DNA of 64,000 nt, from positions 1 to 64,000 of the forward strand of contig NZ_JAMYDV010000017.1 of the NCBI RefSeq assembly GCF_024128855.1, written 5' to 3'. Shown here in pieces: positions 43,559 to 54,827 of this stretch. The DNA comes from Rhodovulum tesquicola (GTDB lineage: Bacteria > Pseudomonadota > Alphaproteobacteria > Rhodobacterales > Rhodobacteraceae). A program made the position numbers and the translations under genes. How positions within the stretch are numbered: the stretch's first letter is position 1; every line of letters starts with the position of its first letter. The notes beneath the pieces were generated by a model. It was not told the DNA's origin. It did not search any database and worked only from the letters and a program-made list of their open reading frames with translations.

Positions 43559-44245
43559 ATGAGTAACGTAACTGTCCGGGCCGCAGGTCTTGCGGCCGCA
43601 CTTGTGTTTTCTGCCGGGGTCGCCGAGGCCGAGATGACCGCGTCGCAATCGAACGATCCGACGGCGATGATGGGCGAGAACATGGCCCGTCTGCTGGGCG
43701 TCGAGCGGCGCGCGCTGAAGGCGGTGGACGACCGCCGGATCAAGCGGCTGGCGACGCGCAAGACCGATCGCCGGGGCGGGGGCGTGCCCCGCTACGATGC
43801 GGCATGGCTGGCGGCCCAGCCTTCGGCCCGTGGCGGCGATGAATGGCAATGCCTGACCGAGGCGCTGTATTTCGAGGCGCGCGGCGAAAGCGTCGAGGGC
43901 CAGTTCGCGGTGGCCGAGGTGATCCTGAACCGTGTCGCCTCGCCCGCCTATCCGGACTCGGTCTGCGGCGTGATCCGGCAGGGCACGGGCAAGCGCTACC
44001 AGTGCCAGTTCAGCTATACCTGCGACGGGCGCGCCGAGGTGATCCGCGAGCCCGCCGCCTATCAGCGGATGGGCAAGATCGCCCGGGTCATGCTGGAAGG
44101 CGCACCGCGCCCGCTGACCGGCGGGGCGACGCATTACCATACCAAGGCCGTCCAGCCGCGCTGGGCCAGCGCCTTCCCGCGCACCGCCACCATCGGGGTG
44201 CATCATTTCTATCGCCAGCCCGGGGCGCAGGTGGCGCAGAACTGA
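43559..44245 (+). CDS. SleB-type cell wall hydrolase
   Basis: This 228-residue protein has a signal peptide (VRAAGLAAALVFSAGVAEA) and a C-terminal hydrolase_2 (SleB-like) domain. That domain is recognised by CLTEALYFEARGESVEGQFA, VAEVILNRVASPAYPDSVCG and CQFSYTCDG. SleB enzymes are lytic transglycosylases acting on peptidoglycan; the glutamate in YFEARGE is the expected catalytic residue. Residues about 25-100 are a charged linker (RRALKAVDDRRIKRL). GGGGGAAGA precedes the ATG, so the longer upstream frame is not used. Confidence 0.88.
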   Translation: MSNVTVRAAGLAAALVFSAGVAEAEMTASQSNDPTAMMGENMARLLGVERRALKAVDDRRIKRLATRKTDRRGGGVPRYDAAWLAAQPSARGGDEWQCLTEALYFEARGESVEGQFAVAEVILNRVASPAYPDSVCGVIRQGTGKRYQCQFSYTCDGRAEVIREPAAYQRMGKIARVMLEGAPRPLTGGATHYHTKAVQPRWASAFPRTATIGVHHFYRQPGAQVAQN

Positions 44246-44357
44246 GACGCCACGCCGGCCCTGCATGGTCGCTTGCGGGTCCTGCCCTGCCGCGCCAGGG
44301 CTGTCCCCGGCGGCCGATCCGGCGTATCAGGGGCCAAAGGAGCTGCCCGGAGGCCCC

Positions 44358-45308
44358 ATGAGCGACGATATCCGCCTTGCCTTTGCCCACCCGTCCGAAC
44401 GGGCGGCGGCGCTGGATCCCGCGCGGCCGATGCGCGACCGCATCTCGCTGCGCGATCATGTGGTCGAGGTCGAGATCGGTGCCTTTCAGCCCGAGCGCGG
44501 CACCACCCAGCGCGTGCGGTTCAACGTGGTGGTCGAGGTGCGGCCCCATCCCGCGCCGCTGGAGGATGATGTCGACCGGGTGCTGTCCTATGACACCATC
44601 GCCGAGGCGATTGCCGCCGAATTGTCCTCCGAACGGCTGAACCTGCTGGAGACGCTGGCCGAACGCATCGCCGAGCGCATCCTGGCCGAACCGCAGGCGA
44701 TGCGCGCCTTCGTGCGGGTGGAAAAGCTGGATCGCGGGCCCGGCGCGCTGGGTGTCGAGATCGTGCGCGACCGCCGCCCCGATGCGCCGCGGCTGGTGCA
44801 GCCGGCCGATCCCGAACAGGAGGCGCTGCATCATCCGCTGGTGGTCTTCCTGTCGAACGCGGCCATCGCCGATCCGGCGCTGCCGCAATGGCTGGACCGG
44901 ATGGGGGCGGGGGCGCATCCGGTGGTGCTGTGCGTCGGCGCGGCCGACACGCCCGCGCCGCGCTCGGCCATCGCGCCCGCCCAGCGGCGGATTGACCTGC
45001 TGGCCATCGAACAGAATGCCTGGGTGCTGGCGGGCCGCGATCCCCGCTGTGTGGTGCGCGGCAGCCGGACCGAGATCGACTGGGCGATGAAGCATCGCGA
45101 GTTCACCGTCTGGGCGCCGTCCAAGATCGTGCTGGATACGGTCGAGCATCCCTCGGCCAGCCCACGCGACGCGGTCGGGCTGGCGTTGTGGCTGGCCCAT
45201 CTGCTGGATGCGGCGCGGGTGCTGGTGGTGGGCATGGGCGAGGTCGCTCCGACCGGGGCGCTGGATGTCACGGCGGTCGCGCCCGGCGCGCTGTTGGGCG
45301 CGCTCTGA
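44358..45308 (+). CDS. FolB-like dihydroneopterin aldolase with extra C-terminal domain
   Basis: Residues about 25-135 of this 316-residue protein match dihydroneopterin aldolase (RISLRDHVVEVEIGAFQPER, RVLSYDTIAEAI, ERLNLLETLAERIA), which forms the pterin precursor of folate. The glutamate of VVEVEIGAF and the YDTI block are the substrate-binding positions. Residues about 145-316 form a second alpha/beta domain (HHPLVVFLSNAAIADPALPQ, NAWVLAGRDPRCVVRGSRTE) that I do not recognise. CCGGAGG precedes the ATG. It is followed by folP, consistent with folate synthesis. Confidence 0.8.
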   Translation: MSDDIRLAFAHPSERAAALDPARPMRDRISLRDHVVEVEIGAFQPERGTTQRVRFNVVVEVRPHPAPLEDDVDRVLSYDTIAEAIAAELSSERLNLLETLAERIAERILAEPQAMRAFVRVEKLDRGPGALGVEIVRDRRPDAPRLVQPADPEQEALHHPLVVFLSNAAIADPALPQWLDRMGAGAHPVVLCVGAADTPAPRSAIAPAQRRIDLLAIEQNAWVLAGRDPRCVVRGSRTEIDWAMKHREFTVWAPSKIVLDTVEHPSASPRDAVGLALWLAHLLDAARVLVVGMGEVAPTGALDVTAVAPGALLGAL

Positions 45309-45347
45309 GGGCTTGCCAAAACGGGGCGCGTCACCCATTCAACCGCC

Positions 45348-46361
45348 ATGCGCTATTACCGCCCCCTCGTGCAGACAGATGCCGCGCGGCCGGTCGACGC
45401 CTTGCCGCTGGCGGGCGGCTGGGCATGGTTCACGCTGGCCGAAGAATTCGGCCGTGACGCCCCCCCCCGGCTGCTGCGCGCCGCCGACCTGCCCGAGGAG
45501 GTACGCGCCAAGCTGACCGCCCCGCGCCCCGCGCTGGCCGGGCTGAGCCTTGATCGGCCGCGGATCATGGGCATCCTGAACGTCACGCCCGACAGCTTTT
45601 CCGATGGCGGCCGCTTTGCCGATCCGCAGGCCGCGCTGGCCCATGGCCGGGCGCTGGCGGCCGGGGCCGACATTCTGGACATTGGCGGCGAATCGACCCG
45701 GCCCGGATCGGCCGCGGTGCCCGAGGCCGACGAGATCGCCCGCACCGCCCCGGTGATCGCGGCGCTGCGCGCGGCGGGTGTGGCAACGCCCATTTCCATC
45801 GACACGCGCAAGGCCACGGTGGCCCGGGCGGCGCTGGCCGCAGGGGCCGACATGTTGAACGACGTAGCCGCGCTGGGCTTCGATCCCGCGCTGGCGGGCG
45901 TTGTGGCCGGGGCCGGGGTGCCGGTCTGCCTGATGCATGCGCAGGGCGACCCCGCCACCATGCAGGACGATCCCCGCTATGACGATGTGCTGCTGGATGT
46001 CTACGATTTCCTTGCCGCCCGCATCGCCGCGGCCGAGGAAGCGGGCATTCCCCGCGCGCGGATCGTGGTCGATCCCGGCATCGGCTTCGGCAAGACGGTG
46101 GCGCATAACCTCGCGCTGATCCGCGGCCTCAGCCTGTTCCACGGGCTGGGCTGTCCGATCCTGCTGGGGGCCTCGCGCAAGCGGTTCATCGGCGCGCTGG
46201 GCGGGGCGGAGCGGGCCGATCGGCGCGGGCCGGGCTCGCTGGCCGTGGCGCTGGCCGGGATCGCGCAGGGGGTGCAGATCCTGCGCGTCCATGACGTGGC
46301 CGAGACGCGGCAGGCGATGCGGCTGGACGGGGCATTGAAGGAATACGGAGAGGCGGGATGA
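45348..46361 (+). CDS. folP: Dihydropteroate synthase
   Basis: This 337-residue TIM-barrel enzyme joins hydroxymethyl-dihydropterin pyrophosphate to p-aminobenzoate. The DHPS signatures [15 protein letters not shown] (from residue 74) and [15 protein letters not shown] are present, as are [14 protein letters not shown] and [11 protein letters not shown]. About 70 N-terminal residues ([20 protein letters not shown] onward) precede the usual domain and have a fold I cannot assign; this extension is common in Rhodobacteraceae. Its stop overlaps the glmM ATG (ATGA). Upstream is the FolB-like gene 39 bp away. Confidence 0.95.
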   Translation: MRYYRPLVQTDAARPVDALPLAGGWAWFTLAEEFGRDAPPRLLRAADLPEEVRAKLTAPRPALAGLSLDRPRIMGILNVTPDSFSDGGRFADPQAALAHGRALAAGADILDIGGESTRPGSAAVPEADEIARTAPVIAALRAAGVATPISIDTRKATVARAALAAGADMLNDVAALGFDPALAGVVAGAGVPVCLMHAQGDPATMQDDPRYDDVLLDVYDFLAARIAAAEEAGIPRARIVVDPGIGFGKTVAHNLALIRGLSLFHGLGCPILLGASRKRFIGALGGAERADRRGPGSLAVALAGIAQGVQILRVHDVAETRQAMRLDGALKEYGEAG

Positions 46362-47704
46362 CCAGGACGATCTTCGGCACCGACGGGGTGCGGGGCCGGG
46401 CGAACAGCTATCCGATGACCGCCGAGATGGCGCTGCGTCTGGGCGCGGCGGCGGGGCGGTATTTCCGGCGCGACCGGTCCGACAAGCACCGGGTAGTGAT
46501 CGGCAAGGACACGCGGCGGTCGGGCTACATGCTGGAAAACGCGCTGACCGCGGGGCTGACCTCGACCGGGATGAACGTGCTGCTGCTGGGGCCGGTACCC
46601 ACGCCTGCGGTGGGGTTCCTGACGCGGTCGATGCGGGCCGATCTGGGCATCATGATCTCGGCCAGCCACAACCCGCACGAGGATAACGGGATCAAGTTCT
46701 TCGGCCCCGAAGGCTTCAAGCTGTCCGACGAGGCCGAGGCCGAGATCGAGGCGATCCTGGGCGGCGAGATCAGGCTGGCCCAGCCCGAGAATATCGGCAA
46801 GGCCAAGCGGATCGACGACGGGCTGTGGCGCTATGCGGAATATGCCAAGACGACCTTTCCGGCCGGGCGGCGGCTCGATGGGCTGAAGGTGGTGGTCGAT
46901 TGCGCGAATGGCGCGGCCTACCGGGTGGCGCCCGAGGTGCTGTGGGAACTGGGGGCCGAGGTGGTCCCGCTGGGCGTGTCGCCGAACGGTCTGAACATCA
47001 ATGACAAATGCGGCTCGACCCATACCGAGGCGGCGGCCGCCGCGGTGGTGGCGCATGGCGCGGATCTGGGGATCTGCCTCGATGGCGATGCCGACCGGGT
47101 GATGATCATCGACGAGACCGGCACGGTGGCCGATGGCGACCAGATCATGGCGCTGTTCGCCGAACGCTGGGCCGAGGAGGGGCGGCTGAAGGATGGCACG
47201 CTGGTCGCCACGGTGATGTCGAATCTTGGGCTGGAACGGCATCTGGGCGCGCGCGGGCTGCGGCTGGAACGGACCGCGGTAGGCGACCGCTATGTGGTCG
47301 AGGCGATGCGCCGCGGCGGCTGGAATCTGGGCGGAGAGCAGTCGGGCCATATCGTGATGACCGATTACGGCACCACCGGCGACGGGCTGCTGGCGGGCTT
47401 GCAGTTCCTGGCGGCGATGGTCGAGACGGGCCAGAGGGCATCCGCGCTGGCGCAGCGGTTCGAGCGGGTGCCGCAGATGTTGCAGAACGTGCGCTACGCC
47501 GCCGGGACGGACCCGATGGGCGCCGCGCCCGTCAAGGCCGCCATCGCCGCGGCCGAGGACCGGCTGACCGGCTGCGGGCGGCTGTTGATCCGCCGCTCGG
47601 GCACGGAACCCCTGATCCGCGTGATGGCCGAATGCGAGGACGAGGCGCTGCTGGCCGAGGTGGTGGGCGGCGTGGTGGAGGCCGTCAGCCGCGCGGCGGG
47701 GTGA
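46358..47704 (+). CDS. glmM: Phosphoglucosamine mutase
   Basis: This 448-residue enzyme interconverts glucosamine-6-phosphate and glucosamine-1-phosphate for UDP-GlcNAc synthesis. [15 protein letters not shown] starts the protein, and the phosphoserine loop is [16 protein letters not shown] with Ser103 the phosphorylated residue. The magnesium loop is [11 protein letters not shown], the sugar loop GGEQSGHIV, and the C-terminal phosphate loop [13 protein letters not shown]. It overlaps folP by four bases and the next gene by one, so all are cotranslated. The folP-glmM pairing is widespread in bacteria. Confidence 0.96.
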   Translation: MTRTIFGTDGVRGRANSYPMTAEMALRLGAAAGRYFRRDRSDKHRVVIGKDTRRSGYMLENALTAGLTSTGMNVLLLGPVPTPAVGFLTRSMRADLGIMISASHNPHEDNGIKFFGPEGFKLSDEAEAEIEAILGGEIRLAQPENIGKAKRIDDGLWRYAEYAKTTFPAGRRLDGLKVVVDCANGAAYRVAPEVLWELGAEVVPLGVSPNGLNINDKCGSTHTEAAAAAVVAHGADLGICLDGDADRVMIIDETGTVADGDQIMALFAERWAEEGRLKDGTLVATVMSNLGLERHLGARGLRLERTAVGDRYVVEAMRRGGWNLGGEQSGHIVMTDYGTTGDGLLAGLQFLAAMVETGQRASALAQRFERVPQMLQNVRYAAGTDPMGAAPVKAAIAAAEDRLTGCGRLLIRRSGTEPLIRVMAECEDEALLAEVVGGVVEAVSRAAG

Positions 47705-48516
47705 TGCGGGTCTTCGGCGTCGACATGACCTCGGCGCCGGGGCGCCGCAAACCGATCACGTTGGCGGCGTTCCGGCTGGACGGGGTCACCCTTCGGTTCG
47801 AGGCGTTCGAGGCCCTGACGACCCTCGCGGCCTTCGATGAGTTCCTTTCCCGTCCGGGTTCGTGGATAGCCGGTCTGGATTTTCCCTTCGGTCAGGCAAG
47901 GCGTTTCATCGAGACAATCGGCTGGCCAGGGGACTGGAAGGGCTATGTCGCGCATGTCGCCCGCATGGACATGCGGGGGTTCGTTGCGGAACTGGAAGCC
48001 TACAAGGCCGAGCGACCGGATGGGGACAGGCAGCATTTCCGTCAGGTCGACCGCCTTTGCGGTGGGGCAAGCCCTCAGACGCTGTATTTCACGCCGGTCG
48101 GACGCATGTTCTTCAGGGCCGCGCCCGCGCTCTTGCGTGCCGGGGTGCATGTTCCCGGGCTGGCAGAGGGGGACCGGAATCGCATATGCGTCGAAGCCTA
48201 TCCCGGCGTGATCGCCCGCCACCTGGTCGGCCGACTTTCCTACAAGAACGACAACCGCACTCGCCAGACGACCGGGCAGGCCGCCGCGCGCAAGGCGATC
48301 CTCGACGCGGTTCGGGGGGATATCGGGGCGCAGTCCTACGGCCTTGCCGTTGAAGCCCCCGATTGGCTTGCGGATGATCCCGCCGGCGACAGGCTGGACG
48401 CGGCGCTTTGTGCGGTGCAGGCCGCCTGGGCGTTCCGGCAGGGGTTCCAGGACAGCGGGCCGCCGGGCTGCGATCCGCTGGAGGGGTGGATTGCCGATCC
48501 GAGAATCCTGAACTGA
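47704..48516 (+). CDS. DUF429 family protein
   Basis: This 270-residue protein begins [19 protein letters not shown], with an RNase-H-like opening (VDMTSAP and GLDFPFG) typical of DUF429. The first aspartate, Asp6, and the aspartate in GLDFPFG would be the metal-binding positions of the fold. The C-terminal DRLDAALCAVQAAWAF supplies the third acidic site. DUF429 has no firm function; a nuclease role is possible. The ATG overlaps the glmM stop codon (TGATG). It ends the folB-folP-glmM unit, and a GC hairpin follows. Confidence 0.8.
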   Translation: MRVFGVDMTSAPGRRKPITLAAFRLDGVTLRFEAFEALTTLAAFDEFLSRPGSWIAGLDFPFGQARRFIETIGWPGDWKGYVAHVARMDMRGFVAELEAYKAERPDGDRQHFRQVDRLCGGASPQTLYFTPVGRMFFRAAPALLRAGVHVPGLAEGDRNRICVEAYPGVIARHLVGRLSYKNDNRTRQTTGQAAARKAILDAVRGDIGAQSYGLAVEAPDWLADDPAGDRLDAALCAVQAAWAFRQGFQDSGPPGCDPLEGWIADPRILN

Positions 48517-48518
48517 AA

Positions 48519-48540
48519 AGGGCGCCCCGGGGGGCGCCCT
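48519..48540 (-). terminator. GC hairpin between DUF429 gene and ilvC
   Basis: AGGGCGCCCC and GGGGCGCCCT form a perfect 10-bp stem with a two-base centre, in the gap between convergent genes. On the minus strand it ends in TTTTCAG, so it terminates ilvC; the plus-strand side (GTCGTC) lacks a U-run. Confidence 0.75.
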
Positions 48541-48561
48541 GTCGTCGGCCGGGGGACCGGC

Positions 48562-50894
<2,333 letters not shown>

Positions 50895-50955
50895 GGGATG
50901 CCTCCTGCCCCGGACATAGCCCGCCGGGCCGTCCGGTCCAAGGGGCGATCCGGGG

Positions 50956-51141
50956 TCAGCCGCGGCTGATCCAGACAAGGATCAGCAGGATGATCGGCAC
51001 CGAGATCACGGCGGGCATGTAAAGCCCCAGAACCCCCCATTTCAGGATCGCGAGCGCCCAGAGCGCCATGGCCGCCAGAACGACGACCCAGATCCCCGCC
51101 TCGGTCCAGATGCTGGTCTTTTCCTCGTGACCGTCCGCCAT
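50956..51141 (-). CDS. Small two-helix membrane protein
   Basis: This 61-residue protein has a charged N terminus (MADGHEEKTS) and two predicted membrane helices (IWVVVLAAMALWALAIL and MPAVISVPIILLILVWI) separated by a short loop. No family is recognised. It is 61 bp upstream of the UbiH-like gene on the same strand, and may form a unit with it. GGGGAC precedes the ATG. The inverted repeat at 51206-51223 lies upstream. Confidence 0.7.
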   Translation of the reverse strand: MADGHEEKTSIWTEAGIWVVVLAAMALWALAILKWGVLGLYMPAVISVPIILLILVWISRG

Positions 51142-51205
51142 ATTCGTCCCCGTGAATGTTTCCCGCCACGGATCCTAGGATGCCTCGGCTGATGTGGCAA
51201 GTCTT

Positions 51206-51223
51206 TGCATACGAGTGCATGCA
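51206..51223. promoter_or_regulatory. TGCATAC-N4-GCATGCA inverted repeat
   Basis: TGCATAC (51206-51212), a four-base spacer and GCATGCA (51217-51223) form an inverted repeat with one mismatch, about 65 bp before the small membrane protein's ATG. The half-site GTATGCA recurs at 52016-52022 just before the GntR gene. It is a candidate operator for that regulator. Confidence 0.45.
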
Positions 51224-51281
51224 GATACTGCCGCGGAAGGGCCGCCCCGGCGAGACAGACCTTCGCATCGAAGACGCCGAC

Positions 51282-51932
51282 CTATCCCCGATCGAGCCTG
51301 GCGAGAAAGGCCGTCAGATCGTCGGTATGGTGGTGAATATGGGGGGCCGGTTCCGGCATGGGGGCGACATGGACCGTACGCATGCCCATGGCGTGGGGCT
51401 CGGCCAGGTTGCGCGCGTCATCCTCGAACATCGCGGCCTCGACCGGCAGGATGCCGCCCTGGGCGAGGACCGCCTCGAAGGCGGCACGACGCGGTTTCGG
51501 CTGGAAACCGGCATGTTCCACCCCGAAGACCGCATCGAACACGCCCGTGAGCCCGCGCGCCGCGAGAACCCGTTCGGCATAGGGGGCGCTGGCATTGGTG
51601 TGCACGATTCGCCTGCCGGGAAGGGCGGCGATGCGGGCGCGCAGGTCGGGGTCGGGTGTCAGCGCGTCGAACAAGATGTCGTGGACGGCGACCAGATAGG
51701 GGCCGGGCTCGATGCCGTGGCGTTCCATCAGCCCCGCCAGCGTGGTGCCGTATTCCGCCCAGTAGAGCTTGCGCAAACGGTCGGCCTCGGCCCGGTCGAC
51801 GCCGAGCAGGTCCATCACGAAACCGGCCATCCGCTGTTCGATCTGGTCGAACAGGCGCATCCCCGGCGGGTAGAGCGTGTTGTCCAGATCGAAGACCCAG
51901 CCCCGGACATGCGAGAAATCATCGGCCACCAT
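51282..51932 (-). CDS. HAD-type pyrimidine 5'-nucleotidase
   Basis: This 216-residue HAD hydrolase has motif I in WVFDLDNTLYPPG (Asp15 and Asp17). Motif II is in IVHTNASAPYAERVL, and the helical cap lies between residues about 25 and 90. Motif IV is FEDDARNLAEPHAMGMRTV. These features match the pyrimidine 5'-nucleotidase family (SDT1-like), which dephosphorylates UMP/CMP or flavin and PLP phosphates. It is divergent from the GntR regulator 103 bp away, and its own start (ATGGTGGCC) has only weak ribosome-site signal. Confidence 0.85.
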   Translation of the reverse strand: MVADDFSHVRGWVFDLDNTLYPPGMRLFDQIEQRMAGFVMDLLGVDRAEADRLRKLYWAEYGTTLAGLMERHGIEPGPYLVAVHDILFDALTPDPDLRARIAALPGRRIVHTNASAPYAERVLAARGLTGVFDAVFGVEHAGFQPKPRRAAFEAVLAQGGILPVEAAMFEDDARNLAEPHAMGMRTVHVAPMPEPAPHIHHHTDDLTAFLARLDRG

Positions 51933-52015
51933 GCGCCCTGCCTAACCGACTGCGGCAACGGGAACAATCACGAAGCCTTGAACTCTCATGCGGTCATACA
52001 TTATTGTGGACCATC

Positions 52016-52026
52016 GTATGCAGGAG
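52016..52026. promoter_or_regulatory. GTATGCA half-site overlapping the GntR ribosome site
   Basis: GTATGCA (52016-52022) directly abuts AGGAG (52022-52026), the ribosome site of the GntR gene. A CATAC half-site in the opposite orientation lies at 51995-51999. If the regulator binds these, it would repress its own expression. Confidence 0.35.
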
Positions 52027-52035
52027 CCCCCGCAG

Positions 52036-52689
52036 ATGAAGGACGTCCGCCCCGCACACAAGGATGCGTATGAGTTGATCCTGGAGGCGATCGATGTGGG
52101 CATCTACGGTCCCGGTGACCGCCTTGTCGAAAGCGAACTGGCCGAACGCTTTGGTGTGTCGCGCACCCCGATCCGCGAGGCCTTGCAGCGACTGGAAACC
52201 CAGTCCCTGCTCGCCCGGGACGGGCGCAGCCTGATCGTGGCCTCGCTGAGCCACGACCAGATGGCCGAGCTTTACGTCGTGCGGGCCGAGCTGGAGGGGC
52301 TGGCCGCGCGCCTTGCCGCGCGCCATGCCACGGCCGAAGAGGTCCGCGTGCTGCGCGCCATGGTCGAGGAGGATCGCCGGTTGATGCGCGACCTGTCGGC
52401 CATGGCCCGGGCGAACCGGCGGTTCCACAAGCAGATCCACCTGGCCTCGCATAACCGCTATCTGGTGCAGCAGCTTGACCTGGTGCATCGGACCATGGCG
52501 CTGATGGCGACGACCTCTCTGGCGATCCAGGGGCGGGGGGAGGATGCGATGGCCGAGCATGACGCCATCGTGTCCGCGATCGAGGCGGGCGATGGCGAGG
52601 CGGCCTCGGCGGCGCTCAAGGCTCACATCTCGCTGGCCTTCGAGACGCGCCTGCGCCACGACGCAGAGGCCCTGATGGCCCAGGGCTGA
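52036..52689 (+). CDS. GntR-family transcriptional regulator (FCD subgroup)
   Basis: This 217-residue DNA-binding protein has an N-terminal winged helix (residues about 8-70, with RLVESELAERFGVSRTPIRE and ALQRLETQSLLARDG) and a helical FCD effector domain. The FCD metal-binding residues show as RFHKQIHLASHN and EHDAIVSAIEAGDGEAA. The ligand is unknown; FCD proteins often sense carboxylates. AGGAG nine bases ahead decides for this ATG rather than one 18 bp upstream. Its 3' end overlaps the opposite-strand glycosyltransferase gene by 67 bp. Confidence 0.9.
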   Translation: MKDVRPAHKDAYELILEAIDVGIYGPGDRLVESELAERFGVSRTPIREALQRLETQSLLARDGRSLIVASLSHDQMAELYVVRAELEGLAARLAARHATAEEVRVLRAMVEEDRRLMRDLSAMARANRRFHKQIHLASHNRYLVQQLDLVHRTMALMATTSLAIQGRGEDAMAEHDAIVSAIEAGDGEAASAALKAHISLAFETRLRHDAEALMAQG

Positions 52690-54677
52690 ACCGCGTCGGC
52701 GGTCTGCCCGGCGCCTTGCCTGACATCTACGGCACCCGCCCGCGCAATCGCGGCGCGCACATGGGCGCGGGCCGAGGCGGTCTGGCCGCGGTCGGGTCCG
52801 TCCAGCCCGTGCCGCGTCTTGTCCCAGAAGAAGGGCCGCGCCGCCATTTCCCAGACCGCCTTGTAGGAGGCGATGGCCGCCAGCGGGAAATACAGGTGCA
52901 GCGTCGGCAGCCAGGGGATCAGCCCGCGCTTGCCCGCCCGCGAAAGCCCCATCGCCCCCACCCCCAGCGTGACCAGCTCCGCAGCGATGAACAGCGCGAA
53001 GAGCACGACGAATCCGCCCGCCGGAACCGCCTGTGCCAGCGGGTGCGTGATCCCCAGCGGCAACAGCCAGAACGACCAGATCAGCGGCATCATCGCGAAC
53101 TGGGTCAGCGTGCCCAGGAACAGCACCTGCATGCCGAAAAAGCCCAGCGGGCCGAACTGGCGCAGCAAGAGGTCGGGGCGGCGCATATGGGTGGCCCAGG
53201 TCATTGCGTAGCCTTTTAGCCAGCGCGAGCGTTGCCGCACCCAGGGCCAGGCCCGGCAATTGGCTTCCTCCTCGGTGACGCTGTCGAGAAACTCGGTACG
53301 ATAACCGTGCCGGGCAAGGCGCAGGCCCAGATCGGCATCCTCGGTCACGTTATGGGCGTCCCAGCCGCCCAGATCCTCCAGCACGCGACGGCGGAAGAAC
53401 AGCGTCGTGCCGCCCAGCGGCACCGGCATGCCCAGCCGCGCGAGCCCCGGCAGCACCACCCGGAACCAGGCGGCGTATTCGATGGAAAAGCAGCGCGCCA
53501 GCCAGTTGGCGCGCGGGTTGTAGAAGTCCAGGACTCCCTGCACGACCGCGACATCGGGGCCGCAGCTGTGGAAATGCGCGACCACCTTGCGCAACTGGTC
53601 GGGGGCGGGGGCGTCCTCGGCGTCATAGATGCCGACGATCGAGCCGCGGCAGAAATCGAGCGCGTAGTTCAGCGCGCGCGGCTTGGTCTTGAGCGCGCCC
53701 TCGGGGACCGTCACCCGCCGCATCCAGGGCGGCAGGGGCGTGGCGTCGAGCATCGCGCGGGTGTCGTCATCGCCCGCCTCGGTCACCAGGCAGATGTCCA
53801 GAAGCGCGCGCGGATAGTCGAGCCGCGACAGTCGCGCGATCAGGCACGGCGCGATGGCGGATTCGCGGAACAGCGGCACGAGGATCGAGATCCGCGGCAG
53901 TCGCGCGATGATCGGGGCGGCCTGGGGCGGCGCGCCACGGTCCCGGATCATGGCGCGCGCCTGGGAAAGCGCCGCGGCCGCCTTGAGAAGACTGCCGGCC
54001 AGCATCCAGCCCAGCGCCCAGAGCGTGAGCACGCCCAGCACCGTCAGCGGGGCCAGCGCCGCCAGCAGCGCAAGCGCGGCCAGGGCGATCAGAACACCGG
54101 CGCGGGGACCGGCGCGCAGCCAGGCCCGGCAGCTTTCCTGCTCGGGCACGCGGGTTTCGGCGGCGCGGGCCAGCACTTCGGACCGGCAGGAGGCCAGCGC
54201 CTGCTGCAACTCGTCCTCGCGGCAGATGACCATGATCGCGGGGGTCAGGTCGGCGGGGAGCGTCGGGGCAAGCTGCTCGAACCGGTCGGGGTGCGCGGTC
54301 GCGATCAGCGTGGCGCCCGCGAATCGGCGCCAGGGCAGGAGACCCTTTTTCAGGCAGGTCCGCGCGCCAAGGATGTCTATCAGCCTCGGATCGGGCGGGT
54401 AGGCGGCGAAATCGGCGCGACCCGTGCCGAACTGGCGGCACAGCGCCTCGGCCACGGCGTCGGCGGTGGCGTCGCCCTCGGCAATCAGAAGTTCGCCCAG
54501 CCGCACCTCCATCCGCGCGTGATCGGCCAGCGCGCGCTCGAGCGCCTCGGGGGTGACGGCCCCGGCGAAGAGCAATTGCTCGCCCAGGCGAAGGGCGCTG
54601 CGATGCGGCTGGGGGGCGAACTCGGCGGTCGCGGCGGGGTGCTGCCGGGCCGCGGCCAGGGAAATCACCGGCGGCAT
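52623..54677 (-). CDS. GT2 glycosyltransferase with N-terminal MshEN-like domain
   Basis: This 684-residue protein joins an N-terminal domain resembling that of type II secretion ATPases (LRLGEQLLFAGAVTPEALER, to about residue 165) to a membrane-bound family 2 glycosyltransferase. Two helices precede the catalytic domain (RISILVPLFRES, VGIYDAEDAPAP, NVTEDADLGLRLARHGYRTE and the processive QxxRW motif in RQRSRWLKGY). Several C-terminal helices follow. It probably makes a secreted polysaccharide, and the N-terminal domain may bind cyclic di-GMP, as MshEN does; the key residues are not fully clear. The tail overlaps the GntR gene. Confidence 0.85.
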   Translation of the reverse strand: MPPVISLAAARQHPAATAEFAPQPHRSALRLGEQLLFAGAVTPEALERALADHARMEVRLGELLIAEGDATADAVAEALCRQFGTGRADFAAYPPDPRLIDILGARTCLKKGLLPWRRFAGATLIATAHPDRFEQLAPTLPADLTPAIMVICREDELQQALASCRSEVLARAAETRVPEQESCRAWLRAGPRAGVLIALAALALLAALAPLTVLGVLTLWALGWMLAGSLLKAAAALSQARAMIRDRGAPPQAAPIIARLPRISILVPLFRESAIAPCLIARLSRLDYPRALLDICLVTEAGDDDTRAMLDATPLPPWMRRVTVPEGALKTKPRALNYALDFCRGSIVGIYDAEDAPAPDQLRKVVAHFHSCGPDVAVVQGVLDFYNPRANWLARCFSIEYAAWFRVVLPGLARLGMPVPLGGTTLFFRRRVLEDLGGWDAHNVTEDADLGLRLARHGYRTEFLDSVTEEEANCRAWPWVRQRSRWLKGYAMTWATHMRRPDLLLRQFGPLGFFGMQVLFLGTLTQFAMMPLIWSFWLLPLGITHPLAQAVPAGGFVVLFALFIAAELVTLGVGAMGLSRAGKRGLIPWLPTLHLYFPLAAIASYKAVWEMAARPFFWDKTRHGLDGPDRGQTASARAHVRAAIARAGAVDVRQGAGQTADAVQPWAIRASASWRRRVSKASEM

Positions 54678-54827
54678 GGAAAGGGCCTCTCGAACAAGAC
54701 CCCGATTCAATCGCCCGTTAAGGTTAATGAAGGGTAAAGGCCAACCCGGCCCGGGCGGATGGCGGCGATGCGGGCGGGGTGCATCGCCGTGCGCCGGTGG
54801 CAGGGTGGTGCGACCCGGGCCGCCGGA

